Assembly: GCA_021527695.1 (NCBI GenBank)
Contig: JAKFAO010000008.1
Span: forward strand, 186,001 to 250,000
DNA length: 64,000 bases
Direction of reading: 5' to 3'
Source: Naematelia aurantialba
Taxonomy: Eukaryota > Basidiomycota > Tremellomycetes > Tremellales > Naemateliaceae
Part shown: piece after piece, positions 24,501-36,168 of the stretch
How the letters are laid out: each line of letters opens with the position of its first letter
Numbering within the stretch: the first letter of the stretch is position 1
Made by a program: the position numbers and the translations under genes
The notes under the pieces: generated by a model
Told to the model about the DNA's origin: nothing
Databases searched by the model: none
The model's input: the letters and a program-made list of their open reading frames with translations, nothing else

Positions 24501-25111
24501 GGGTCGAGGCAAGGACGGTCGTGGCGGCAAAGAGAGCGTCGCGGATATGGCCAAGGAATTGCTGGATCTAGAGGGAGAGGAGATCAATATCGTTTCGGCG
24601 GGGGACACCATCATTGGGTGAGCAAGTATTCCAAGCCAGCAGAGAGCCAAACAGAGCGGAGAGCCAAGTAGAGCGGAGAGCCAAGAAGAGCAGAGCTGGA
24701 GGAGAGCAGGGGTGCTGGAGAGTGGAGCCGGAGGAGAGCGGAGTAGGATCGATGCTGACTGATACGTCAGTGATGCGGACCTTGATATACTGCTTGATCG
24801 CAGTCCGGCGGCATTCGCTAGAGAAAAGGGCTGGTCAGCGGGCTTGGGCAAAGCTGGCGCAGCGGGCCGGAGCGAGCAGATCAAGAAGGGGGAGAAGACG
24901 GCGTTTGAGGTGAGCCACTAGTGCCTGATTCGCATCTCTGCAGCAGGTGCAGCGTGTGCACTCTCGCATCTCTTGTGGCGTCTGCTGGTCTGGAAGTTGT
25001 GGAGCCGGATCTCGCTGATGCACTTTGCAGGTGTTTGTGCCGGCCAAGGATGACGTGCAGGATGGTCTTGCACAGATGTTTGGCGGCGATGACGAGCAGG
25101 AAGAGGAATGA
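21548..25111 (+). CDS. IRC5: SNF2-family chromatin remodelling ATPase, LSH/HELLS/IRC5 subfamily
   Basis: Twelve exons (21548-21742, 21927-22211, 22254-22481, 22518-22649, 22697-22941, 22989-23055, 23107-23629, 23710-23945, 24029-24236, 24299-24617, 24771-24909, 25031-25111) give 885 residues. An acidic N-terminus and a Lys-rich coiled segment precede the ATPase. Motifs are DEMGLGKTLQT (Walker A), [10 protein letters not shown] (DEGH box), [19 protein letters not shown], then the helicase C lobe with [30 protein letters not shown] and [30 protein letters not shown] and the long insert after it match LSH/IRC5 rather than ISWI or SNF2. These proteins remodel nucleosomes in DNA methylation, cohesin loading and recombination control. 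The second intron has a GC donor. The gene ends tail to tail with a BET gene. Confidence 0.93.
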
Positions 25112-25793
25112 GTGTGAAGATGGTGATGGTGATGGTGATGGTGATGGTGATGATGATGCGGATGGAGGTGGAGGAGGAGATAGAGATGGAGATAGAGCTG
25201 GAGGTGGAGGTGGAGATGGAGGTGGAGATGAAGATGGAGATGCAGACGGAGATGCAGACGGAGATGAAGATGAAGATGGAGACGGAGATGAGGATCTTGT
25301 TGCAATACGGGCGACTATGGACGACGGCGACGAGCATCACCTATCATCTACAAAACGAGTTGTATCTTCCGAGTGACGAGTGGCGGGTACACTCTAGAAC
25401 ATGTCATATCATACGTTAGCGCCTCTACGAGAACCATGCCTGACCACTTGGCTGCTCGCTTCGCGTCTCGATGGCACCGCAGGGCAAGGCGCCTAGAGAA
25501 GCAGAAAGGCGGCGCCAAAGTGGCCAGATCGTGGATAGGGATCCGTTGCCGTCACAGGTGATCTTGTACAGTGTAGATGTCTGACAGATGCTTTGAGTCT
25601 ATCGATATCGAACATACTACTTCGGCTGCATGTCCGTACGATGATGCGATTCCACTTCTCTTGGCCTTCCGGCCCTGTCTCAGCGCTTCCACCAGTAAGC
25701 TGCGCCTGCCCCACTCAGGTGTCCACTTCGCGCCTGCTCCTGCACCTGCCCTTGCTCCTGCCCGATCTCCTTGCCGATGGCATTCCTAGCCAT
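25112..25793. other. Convergent 3' region with purine-rich minisatellite
   Basis: It separates the stops of the remodeller and the BET gene. The first 190 bp are a purine-rich repeat; the rest shows no gene. Confidence 0.5.
25118..25292. repeat. GATGGT/GGAGAT purine-rich minisatellite
   Basis: Hexamer-like units (GATGGT, then GGAGAT and GAGGTG variants) follow directly after the stop of the remodeller, probably in its 3' UTR. Strong strand asymmetry (almost no C on the plus strand) is seen directly. Confidence 0.85.
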
Positions 25794-28552
25794 CTACTCC
25801 TCCTCGCTCGACTCGTCTTCCGAGCTGTCCGAGTCGTCCCCCTCATACATCGCTCCGCGGGACGGGTCAAAGCTCTGCAGCTGTGCCTCCATCCGCCTGA
25901 TCCGGTCCGCCTCCTCCTGCTCGTTCATCGACTTGCGGCTCACCCCGCCCGTGCCCTTGCGCCCAGGCTTCTTCGAGGCCTGCCCCATTGCAGAATTCGA
26001 CTTGCGCGGCCCCGCCTTGCGCTTCGGTCCGCACACGAGGTTGTACAGCTTGTACACGGTCCGAGGGGGAAGCGCATCGATATCCAACTCAATCTCCTCG
26101 TTATTCTAAGAATATCAGCACATGACAAGAGCGACGGTCAAGTCGCTACTCACGTTGCCGAGATTGGTGGTACTCTGGATGATCTTGATCGCCTTGCTCA
26201 GAGTGTCCCCATCTGCGACCTGGATCTTCTCCGCCAAATCTTGCTTCTGCGTCAAGGTCATGGCCTGACCTTCCGCCTCACTGTCCTCCTCCTCTTCCTC
26301 TCCTTTGAACACTGTCTCCTTACTCTTCCGAGGCTTCTTCACCTGACCGTTGCCATTCAGTCCAGGAGGCGTCTTTGCGACCGATTGTTTGCGACCACCT
26401 GCTTTCGGCTTCTTGCCTTTGTTCGCCCGCTTTTTCGCGCGTTTCGCTTTGAGCTCCTCAATCCGCCGCTGCAGCTCCACGACCTGAGCCTCGAGTTCTC
26501 GAATGGTACCGCCTGCCAAGTCAGCTGGGATCAGATACCTTGGGGCAGACAAAACTCACTGTCCTCGATGTCCGAGACGTCCTCGACGTACTCCTCAGCC
26601 AGGATATCCTCGCTCGTGTCACGGACCTCGGGCTTTGCTGGCATCGACGACAACTTCTCATCCCATAATTGACTCAGCTGCTTCGCAGCTGCATGTACTG
26701 CATCACTCGGAGGATTAAACTTCATGGCGTTGGCGAGCATCAGGCGGAACTCGACAGTAAACTGCTCCACATCGTCGTAGTCGCCGTCTTCCAATTTAGC
26801 CTTGATTTTCAGCAGATCGACAGGGCGTTTGATAATCCGAGTATAATCAGGAATGGCTTTGATGATCTCCTCAATGGGAAAGAGGAACGGCGAAACAGAG
26901 TCCCAGTACTTGGTGGATTGCTCGAGCGACTTAATTTGTCTCAATGCCCACTGCAGTTGAATGTCGTTACGTCTCTTCGGTCGCCGCGTCGCATCATTGT
27001 AATTGATATCCCTGGGAGGTGGAGGGTGAATTTCCCGCTTCGGACGGCCGTCAGGACCCTCCGAGGTGCGACGAATGACCGGTGGCTGCGAGACAGAAGG
27101 CCTCCGTGCAATCGACGGTCCAGCCGCGGATGCGGGAGTAGGCGGTGGAGGCGCAACAGCAGGCGATGGCTAATTGCATGAGTTATGTAAAACCAAGAGT
27201 GCACCACTCACCTCTGCCGGAAGCGATTTCAACTGTTTTTCAAAGGTTGTCTCCAGACGACTCGCAGCCTGCGTGACGACATGATCTGGCCCGTTGAATT
27301 TCCGGGTGTTCTCCCAGACCTGCCTGACATCTCCAACGACTTCTGCAACGCTTCCATAGGTTCCCTTGCTAGTGTCCCATTTGGACGCCTTGCTCTTATC
27401 TTTAGGTGGACCTCGCGGATCGCTAGCAACCAGTTTGATCTCGACGGTCCCGAGATCCATTGGGTGAGGAACAACGTTGGCGTAATGAGGGATACCAAAG
27501 CGGACAATATCAACGGGTTCGTTGAAGTTGAAGGCGTCCTTGGTCTTCTTCAAACTTCGAATGGTGCTGAGGAGAAACTTGTGTTGTGTGATGGTGAGGG
27601 GGGTGGTTGGACCAGCATCGCGAGGCGGCGGCTCAACGTAGGCCGCCCAGGGTGGCCGAGGGATGTTCGCAGGGGTAGGTGCAACTCCTGCCGGTAGTGT
27701 TGGAGGGGCAACAGCACCTTCTGGCTGAGACTGCGGAACGCTCGTGTCGATGGGACCAGGGGACTCTTTGATCCGCTTCTCCTCGCGACCATCCAAGTCG
27801 TCTCCAGCGCGCTTCAAGCTTGCGACCGACGCGGATGACTCCAAACCGGGAGCATCGGAGCTCATCTGCGGCTCTTCCTCACCGACTGCGTCCAATTCCA
27901 TGGCATCTGAGGCATCGGTAGCCTCAACAATTGCAACGCTCGATGGTACAATGGGCGATGCCACAGGCTGCACGGGGTCGAAAGCGGTATCAGCGGGCGT
28001 AGGGAAGGAGCCTGGAAAGGCGTCGGTTGGAGGGGGTGTTGTGGGTTCTGGTGGGCCATCTGTCTCGGCTTCGGCCGTTGTGATGACTGTGGGTGTAGAG
28101 ACCGCCGGAGGAATCATTCCAGCGGGTAGGACGGGAGGAGTTTCGCCGCGTGCATCAGGAGTTGGAGGTACTGTGGCATCGGGAGGTAGGGGAGGGAGGG
28201 GTGACTGCGACAATGGCTCCACGGCTGGTCCGTTGGATGCGATTGAGAAACCTGACTGTGGCTCTGCTTCCGTGCCGTTCATGTCCACATCTGGCGGTCC
28301 GACCGCACTTCCAGGCCCACTGGGGAAGTCCACCTCGGTGTTGATTCCGCGATCATCCGTCGCAGGATTGGCGGCATTGGGTGAGCGAGGTGGTTCAACA
28401 AGGGTCGAGGCTGGGGGCGGTGTATCGGTCTGCAAGGGGTTGAGTAATGGCTTGAGCGGCGCTGCGGGGCCTTCCTCGGTATAGGGTAGTTCGCCGGGGG
28501 GAGGAAGGGGGACAGGAGGTTGAGCTGAGGGTTGTATAGTCTCGTCCGACAT
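25794..28552 (-). CDS. BDF1: BET family double-bromodomain protein
   Basis: Four exons (27212-28552, 26560-27169, 26154-26512, 25794-26105) give 873 residues. The first 300 residues are Pro/Ala/Thr-rich and disordered. Bromodomain 1 runs from QHKFLLSTIRSLKK to LETTFEKQLKSLP with the acetyl-lysine-binding Asn in NTRKFNGPDHVV. Bromodomain 2 runs from QLQWALRQIKSLEQ to LWDEKLSSMP with Asn in NAMKFNPPSDAVH. A coiled coil and Lys-rich stretch follow, then the ET domain with MTLTQKQDLAEKI and LDIDALPPRTVYKLYNLVC, and a Ser/Glu acidic tail (DSDSSEDESSEEE). The order is that of BET proteins, which read acetylated histone H4 and recruit transcription factors such as TFIID. It is the only BET gene in the window; Bdf1 versus Bdf2 orthology cannot be decided here. 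Confidence 0.93.
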
Positions 28553-29619
28553 GCTGAAAGGTATCTATCTGTGAGGGACGGAGTGAAGTAGAATGTGGTA
28601 GGGGCAGCGAAGGACGGAGGAAGAAGCGAGAGAGGATGAACGAATTCATTAGGAGGAAGAAAGGAGAGAGAAGTATGAGGATAGAAGAACGAGAGAAGGA
28701 TGAAGGATTGACGAGGAAGAAGAGAGAAAGAAAGCGTCATACGCAGCCAGTGCGAGGTCGAGGATGAATAGAGAGGCAAGCAAGGTAACAAATAGTACAA
28801 ATAGTTCGTCAGCTCGCTCTTACATGCATGCATCCACGCGGATGACCATGCTCCAGCGAGCATGACTCTGCAGAGAAAAAGACGCTCACCAACGCTCCTT
28901 GGGACGAAGGATGGACCGGAAACCACTGGACAGAGTGGTTTGGTTCGACAGTGTCTATACGTTGATGCAATTGCACGCAGCGTAAGCAGAGTGGCGTGTC
29001 GTCAGGGAGTATGTGTCTAAGTCGAGCGGCACAGGTGAGAACAGAGAGACGAGGATTTTCTATATGTGAAGTGGTTGACGCAGTGAGGACTGATTTTGTG
29101 GGAGGTATGGGATGATCGACGCTGTGGTGGGTGTCGCCGCCGTTGTTGAAAACAAACGAACGGGATTCAACGTAGGGGGGGAATTTTTGGAAAATCCCGG
29201 GGAAGAGACCGCCGGTCCACGGGTCAACGGCCTCTTTTTATATTCTCGGCGACAGGGGGGGTAAACTTTTGGGCGGAGAGCAGTAAAAGGGGGATCAGTT
29301 AAAGAATTTCTCTCCTTTCCCCCCCTTCCCGCGCGCCCAAAGGGATATAACCACACACAGGGGGAACTGACCACTAGGCACACATGCAAAAGGCACGCGT
29401 CATGGCCTCCGCGGCAGGCCTATCTTGTGGTTCGGCCTCACAGCAGCTCCTGCAGTGGACTCTTCCTTCTCTTTGCATTATCATCAGCAATGCAGAGGGC
29501 TCTATCAACCAAGCGGCATATGACCCTAAAAACACAAGGAAGCATGACACAACAATGATCTGGTTGGTGACACTCTGCATGCTAACGTCGGCTTGTCTCC
29601 CTCAGACGGTAGAGACAAC
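28553..29619. other. Intergenic region upstream of the BET gene, with an unusual homopolymer-rich segment
   Basis: On the minus strand the 200 bp before the BET start are C/T-rich leader-like sequence. From about 29157 to 29370 the sequence contains repeated homopolymer runs and looks different from its surroundings. No gene is supported. Confidence 0.5.
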
Positions 29620-31453
29620 TCATTCCTCAAATTCTTCCTCTCCTTCTTCCTCCTCGTCTTCCTCCTCATCCTCAAACTCCACTTCAACGCCATCCTCCAC
29701 GTCGTCATCCTCCACCGCCGAATCGTACAGGTCCTCGCCTTCGCCATCATCTACATCGTCGTCTACGTCAACGTCATCCTCGCCCTCAGCCTCCAATGAC
29801 GCAGCACCGTCCTTTGCCCGTCCATTCGTACCCTTCGCCACACCGTTTTCAGAAGCATGCTGTCCATCTGCAAGAAAGACACAAGTCAATCGACTCCCTT
29901 TCGTATCATACGATGCGGCGGGCTCGACTCTATTCTCCTCTCCTTTGTCTGTCGATGGTTCCAATTCGGACAGGTCGTACAGGTTGATGAGGCCGTCGGA
30001 CGAAGCGGTACTGAGGAGTACAGTCGGTCGTGGCGGGTCGCTCGGGACGAGGAATGGCAATGCCGACACCGACTTGATTCTAAGTTGGATCAGGATCCAT
30101 CCATGTCAACGAGTTGTAAGGCTTGCCTGTTAGTGTGCCCCACAAGGGTCCCTATCCGGACAACATTCGGTCCAGAACCGCCCTGTTTCTCCTCTTCCTG
30201 GGCTTCATCTTCCTCTTCGTCGGTATTGTCCTGCTCTGCATCTGCCACTTTACCCGTCTCCACTTGATAGACCTCGACCACGCCCTTCTCCGTACCCACG
30301 CAAAGCATCTCGGTCTCGGACTCGTCCTGCTCGTCGTCTCCTGGAATTGGCAGTGTTGAAAAGACGATCGAGTTGAATCTAGACTTGGTTTCGAGGGTGC
30401 GTAAGAGTCTCAAAGTCAACGAGTAGATTTGGATCTTCTTTGGGAAGAGAACCGCGAAATGAGTTCCTTTAGGAGAAAACTTGACCAGTTCCGCCTCTGT
30501 TCTTCTTCAGCTTTGGACGTACAAAAGGCTCACTTCAGATCTCGCGAATCAAGTCGGGTGATGAAAAACTGAGATGACTGACCTGACCCCAGAGCGAGAC
30601 TAGCAGCACCTCGACCACGCATCAGATCCCACATCTTCAACGTCCCGTCTTTACCGACGCTGAGGGCGACACGACCCGTGGGATGCACGTCGACGTGGTT
30701 GACGCGTCCTGAATGCCCCTTCAGTGACTTGAGGAGCGCCCAATCGGATGTGCGGAACAGCGAGATCGTTGCGTCCACCGAAGTAGTCACCAGATGCGAT
30801 GATGTCGGGAAATGAATCGACGTGATGGAGCCTGTCCAGAAGCATGTATCAGCGTAGGCAGCCAAATAAAAAATCGGTGGACATGATTTGACGAGTCGAG
30901 AGGTCGAGAACGCACCTGTATGCTGGCTGAGACTACCTACTTCCTTCCTCCGTCGCAGGTCCCAGACCTTTACGAATTCATCTTCACTCCCTGTAGCAAG
31001 CCACTTGCCACCTGGGCTGGCTCCGACCGCTTTGACGCATGCCAGATGAGCGGGAAAGATGAAGATGGGTTTCAAGGATGGTCGCGACGACGAAGCCTCG
31101 TAAGACCCTTCGATACCGTACAAGAGCTTCTCATAGCTGCCCGCAACGATCACAAACGTCGAAGATGTCGGGTGAGGTGATTCGCCCGCTCCCGCAGCTG
31201 CCACAGTTGGTGTGATGCTCTCTGGAGCGGTCTCGACAGCCTTTGCCTTGCCCTTGCCCTTAGAGGTGGAGGAAGTGCGGTCTGAAGTGGAGATGGCGGC
31301 AGCGACAGCGGCGGCAGATTTTGTTTTGACTGATGGAGGGGGTGGAGCGCCCTCGAACCGCACTTCAACACGCGGCTTCTTGGTGTACGGAACGGGTCGT
31401 TTCGAGGTCACTGGACCACGGCCGTTCGTCTTGGTTTTTCCGTGCTTGGCCAT
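29620..31453 (-). CDS. MAK11: WD-repeat ribosome-biogenesis protein MAK11 (PAK1IP1 family)
   Basis: Four exons (30916-31453, 30583-30831, 30127-30496, 29620-30079) give 538 residues. A basic, Ala/Thr-rich N-terminus precedes the propeller. Family landmarks are VAGSYEKLLYGIEGS, FPAHLACVKAVGASPGGKW, TGSEDEFVKVWDLRRRKEV, LLKSLKGHSGRVNHVDVHPT and LSVGKDGTLKMWDLMRGRG. Yeast Mak11 is an essential nucleolar factor in 60S assembly, acting near Rlp24 recruitment. The last quarter is extremely acidic (runs of Asp and Glu up to the stop), unlike the shorter basic tails of many orthologues. An acidic insert also splits a propeller blade. The third intron begins with GCAAGC, a GC-AG intron, required for the frame HTNRIKSVSALPF. 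Confidence 0.92.
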
Positions 31454-31752
31454 CTTGCAACGCCTTCGAAAATTGTGTAGTGACCCAACAAACGGGCTGC
31501 AGCTTTGCAAGTGCAGTGGCCGCTTCCAACTTTTTGAACCCGTCATGGCAGCCATGACGTGGCTTTATCCTCGGCCGCTACCTGTCCGGCCGAGCACGTC
31601 GGTGGTCACGATTACCGACGACAATCAGCTGCGACGCTGAGCTATCCGAGTACTCGTCTCGTACAAACACCGGCATGGGCCGGACATAACACTCAGCCTG
31701 GTCCCCTCAGCTCAACAGCAAGTACAGGAATAGCTGGGAACGACGGAACAGC
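31454..31752. promoter_or_regulatory. Divergent promoter region of MAK11 and SEC6
   Basis: A 299-bp spacer between divergent genes. No named element is clear. Confidence 0.45.
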
Positions 31753-34449
31753 ATGTCGTCTCTCACAGCGACGTCGGCACTAGCCGATGTCCTGCGCCAG
31801 CCAGATGACCTGCTCAAGCTCGGCGCGTACCGCAAGAAGCTGCTCAAGGAGAAAGCATCCCTCGACGCCAAGCTCCAAGAAGGCGTCAAAGCGCAGCTCG
31901 ACGCGACGCGCGATGCGCTGCTCAAGCTTCAGGCGAGTAGGGCGGCCGTAGCGCTCATCAGGGAGGAGATGATGGCTGTTGAAAAGCTCAAGGAGAGTGA
32001 GGAGGGCGGGGAGGCATTCGACAAGATCACAAGGGTGAGTGGAATGGTATTTCCGTCCATATCTTGTGGCCTTGTCCTACCATGACCGCATCGTCTCCTG
32101 GACAAGGCGTCTTTGGACTTGCTGATTATACACTTGAAAATGCATCGAGTGCTCATCGATCTAGGTCTCGACGATCCATCGCAACTTTGCGCAGACCGCC
32201 AAGATGGTCAACAATCTTCGGTCCATGTCTGACAAAGTGGACAACATTGCTTCCCGCCTCGACTCGGACCGGAACCAGCCCCAGGGACCGGTCGGGCCGT
32301 CCCCCAACCTCCTCCCTATCCACTACCAACTGCAACAGCTCGAGGCCTTCCGGAACGAGACGATGCACCAGGCGAAGAAATCCGACCAAGCCGAGCGCGA
32401 GGTGCTGGCCCAGTGGTTCGAGAAGCTTGACAAGGTCGGCGCGGACTTTGAGGCCTGGCTATGGATGATTGCCGGCAGCGTAGTCGAGCTGACCCGAAAG
32501 GGAAACGGTGGCACCGTCGTAAGGCTGCTAAAGATCGTCGAGTTTGAAGGAAAGGAGGACGAAAAGGTGCGTGAACCAAGCAGAAGAGGTGGCAGACGGC
32601 TGACTGGACTAGGCTGTGGCGATGCGTCTGGTGCGCAAGGTAGCGAATAGCGACGCGGCGTCCAAGTTCAAGTCGATGCAGGCCAATGCTCGAGTCATCA
32701 AGAACTATCGACACAAGCTGCTGGATGCCATGACAGCGGCGATACAGAGGTCGTTTGACGACCACTACGAGAGAAACCAGTACGATCTGCTGTCGTTTAT
32801 CGACGGCCTTGGCTTCATCTACAAAGACATCATCCGCATCAAGGACGACGTCGAGCCTCTCTTCCCGCCGGACTACGAGATATTCGCATACCTTGTCAAG
32901 GCGTACCATCGCATTCTTAACGAAACACTACGAACGATCGTCGATTCCGCCCCGGAGGCCAAAGTCCTGCTTGAGCTGCACGCATGGATCAAAGAGTATC
33001 GCCAGAGCATGAAGGAGCTCGAGGTGCCGTCGGCTTGGTTGCAGCCGCCTCTGCTGGACGGTAAAAGCCAGGACCTGATTGAGGACTACGTCAAACTCAT
33101 CGTGACCAAGCTCGACGAGTGGACTGTCAATCTCATGGTACAAGAGACTGGCAAGTTTCAGTGGCGGACCAGGGAGCCCGAGCAGTTTGAAGATGGACAA
33201 TTTGGCATGGAGGGCGTGGTGGATTTCTTCCAGCTCGTGAATCAGCAGTGCGACTTGGCCCTCGATTCGAATCAAGGGGCTGTGCTTGCTCGCGTGGTGG
33301 GAGAAAGCGCCAAAGTCATGCGGCGTGTGCAGCAGGAATGGCTCAAGATCGTCGCGGACGAAGCGCGTTTCCAGGCGGAGAAGAAGCCCGAGGAAGTGCC
33401 CGGTGGACTGGTCGAATACGTCATTGCGCTTGCGAACGACCAGCTCAAGTCGGCCGACTATGCTGAAGCGCTCTCTGCACGTCTCGAGCCTCTGGTGTCG
33501 GAAAAGTACAAGGCTGTCATTTCCGCACGCATGAACGAGGCCATTGACGGGTACCTCGACGTAGCCAAGCGATGTACCTCGTCACTCGTGACATTTGTCT
33601 TTAACGATCTGCGCTCGGCCACCAAGCAGCTCATCACTCCCCAGGGGTACTCGGCCGCCCTGATGCCGCAGATCATCGAGACGATGCGCGACTACATGGG
33701 CGACTACCAGGCGCACCTGAATCCGTCGATCTTCGACATTCTCATCGAAGACCTCCTGGACGAACTGCTCATCTCGTACCTCACCGCCTTCCGAAACGCG
33801 CCCGCGCGATCACTGCGTATGCCCAGCTCGGTTTTGCGCATCAAGAACGACATTCGCCTCGCATTCGACTTTTTCGCGCAGTACAAGGCGCCGGCAGACC
33901 TCGAACGCAACTTTGAAGTCATGCACCAGGTGGCGTCCATGCTGGCTGCAAGTAGCCAGATGGTGTTTATGGATTACTGGACGTTTGCAAAGATCCACGG
34001 GCCGCAATTACCCTTTGTCGAGGCGCTCATGAGAGCCAGAGACGATTTCGACCGCGTCATCGTCAGTGATATCATGGACACGCTGCGCAGAAAGGTCAAG
34101 GAGGAGGATATACAGGATCCACCAGAACCGACTATCATGGTACGTCTGCCGTCTTTTCTTATCTTGTCCCTCATTTGTTTGTCACTCGTTCCCTGAACTT
34201 GACGTCTTCTCCTTGTTCTGTTCCTCGCTTTCCAGTGACTACTCCCTGACTCTCTCGTCCTCTCCGGGGCTGTGGCAACACGATTCGGTGCGGACCTAAC
34301 CGCGTGCTGATGCAAACCAGGTCAAAGTGCACGCCACGAGCACGAGCTTATTGTCGAATTTGCCCAATTTGTCCAACATCTCGACTCTCGCGGGCCGTTA
34401 TGCTGGGCAGTTTCGGGAGAATGCAGAGTACCTGAGGGACCGATTGTAG
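31753..34449 (+). CDS. SEC6: Exocyst complex component Sec6
   Basis: Four exons (31753-32034, 32165-32566, 32613-34139, 34321-34449) give 779 residues, close to the family length. The N-terminus is a coiled coil (LLKLGAYRKKLLKEKASLDAK). Family segments include AKMVNNLRSMSDKVDNIASR, FEAWLWMIAGSVVELTRKG, DLLSFIDGLGFIYKDIIRIK, LEDYVKLIV-type helices with WTVNLMVQETGKFQWRTREP, QLITPQGYSAALMPQIIETM and RSLRMPSSVLRIKNDIRLAF. Sec6 is one of eight exocyst subunits tethering secretory vesicles at sites of polarised growth, and binds SNARE/Sec1 proteins. The 43-residue last exon is divided from the rest by a 181-bp intron. Nearby BUD6 acts in the same polarity process, but the adjacency may be chance. 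Confidence 0.93.
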
Positions 34450-34710
34450 GCTAAGCGTGCGAAGGGGTGTACTGGTTGGCACCGGTCAGGACAAGGACAA
34501 GCACTGAGGATGGTGACGTTTGATGAGATGATAACATTCAATGAGGAGACGGTGATGAGAGGATGGTGACATTTTGATGAGAGGTCTGTGAGCGTGTGTT
34601 GTACACCTGTCGTGGTCGACATGCATGACGGACATTTAACATTTGAGAATGATATGACATGTAGGCAGGCAGTTGACATGTGAGATTCATATGAGATGTA
34701 GGACATGAAT

Positions 34711-35302
34711 CTACTGCGCCTGCAGCGCACCCCATGCTGGTGGATCTTTCCGTCTGGCCTTGCCCCTCTTCTTCTTTGCCTTTCCCTGCTCACCCACATA
34801 CTCATCTTGCCGTTCGACAAGATCTAGCGTCTCGCTCCACTCGCCTCTGACCCACTCGAGCCCCCACCCACTGCCGTCCTGTCCCTGGGCTGGACGGAAC
34901 TTTCGCCCAGCTCTCTCGCTCGACCTAAATGTGAATGCCGACCCGAGGAGAGTCATCTCCAGCCTCGGGCACGCCGCGAGGTATCCCTCCATATCTGGCG
35001 GGTCTGGGGGCTCCCCATCCCCCCCTTCCTGCGGGATGTGCGGCGCGTACGCCGGGATGGAGAGGAGGAACTGCGTGCCGTCTTTGGGGACCACGCGGAC
35101 CCGACAGTCCGGCGGAACAAGCCGGAACGTACTGGCCGTCTCCTCGATGATGACCCCAGACAGACCGGCGAGGCTCTGACAGCGCGAAGCGAGGACAGAG
35201 AGGTGCAGGCCGGTAAAGTCCGCTTTGATGATTTTGGCATGTATTGACTCGGCTGATAGTCCGCTGGGAAGAGGGAGAGGGATCGATGGCTGCTGTTGCT
35301 GC

Positions 35303-35337
<35 letters not shown>

Positions 35338-36168
35338 CTGCGGCGGGAGGGGATGGCGAGGAAGAGGTGCGAGGTTGAGCAGGTTGCAAAGGTACAGCAG
35401 ATGCAGGTGGTATAGTGGTTTCAGGGAGTCGTAGCTAATCCAATAGGACAGTATCAGCGAGGCAGTCTCCCCTAGGCGGCGTCCCCGTGAAAAGGGATGC
35501 AAATGCAGAAAGCAGAAGCAGCAAAGCAGGAACGAGAAGCGCAGGGAGCAGGTGACACTAATAGGTACAGATAGGCAGGTAGAGAAGACAAGTCAACGCA
35601 CTCGATCCTCGCTCCGCGCTTCGTCACGGCGCCTCCACCCGTACGTCTCCTAGCCCGCCGGATCCCCTCAACGCCCAGCTCTTCTCTCTCCCTCACAGCG
35701 CTCTCAGCATCGTCTCGTGCTTTCTTCCGTGCCGCCGGATCGCCCCGGTTCCGCTTCTTCCCTCTGACGAGGCTCGATGTTGCACCACTCCCACTTCCAC
35801 CTCCCGCGGCATCGGCCTGGGACTGTGTCTGGGACAACAGAAAAGTCTTCCCTGCCAGTCGGGAGGCGTACGCGGCCGTGTCGAGAGACAGGAGTTCAGA
35901 TAGTGGTGGAGGCTGCGAGAGGCCTGGTGGCAGATACGGAGCAAGCGATTTCTGCGTAGAGCCGGTGAGTTGGAGCACATACGGCATTGTCGTAAGGTTT
36001 AGGACTTCCAGGCATGAAAGAATGGTTGAGGATGAAGGAACATACCTTGACTTGAGCTGCCAGAGGTCGGTAGGCGTCAACGACTTGCTGGGGATCACCC
36101 GGTGTTGAGGGACCAGGACCAGCAGCTGCGCCCTTTGACGAACCACTGGGTACACCAGGACGGTTCAT
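34711..36168 (-). CDS. POP4: Ribonuclease P/MRP protein subunit POP4 (Rpp29)
   Basis: Three exons (36046-36168, 35602-35951, 34711-35434) give 398 residues. The Rpp29 core is recognisable: SIHAKIIKADFTGLHLSVLA, LAGLSGVIIEETASTFRLV, CRVRVVPKDGTQFLL and LLGSAFTFRSSERAGRKF, the Sm-like barrel that binds the RNA subunit of RNase P and MRP for tRNA 5' and rRNA processing. An upstream basic region (RGKKRNRGDPAARKKARDD) and the helix YDSLKPLYHLHLLYLCNLL precede it. A tract of about 17 glutamines (35291-35341) is inserted just before the barrel. The C-terminus is Lys/Arg-rich (KAKKKRGKARRKD). It acts in the nucleolus. Confidence 0.92.
35291..35341 (-). repeat. CAG/CAA trinucleotide tract (polyglutamine) in POP4
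   Basis: Mixed CAG and CAA codons encode about 17 consecutive glutamines in the coding sequence of POP4. The mixture of codons suggests selection or stability of the tract rather than a single recent slippage. Confidence 0.93.

Noticed and set aside
25593..26672. A 359-codon plus-strand frame
   Set aside because: It is antisense to the BET ET domain and coiled coil, which have clear family similarity.
27744..28484. A 246-codon plus-strand Gly/Ser-rich frame
   Set aside because: Antisense shadow of the Pro/Ala-rich N-terminus of the BET protein.
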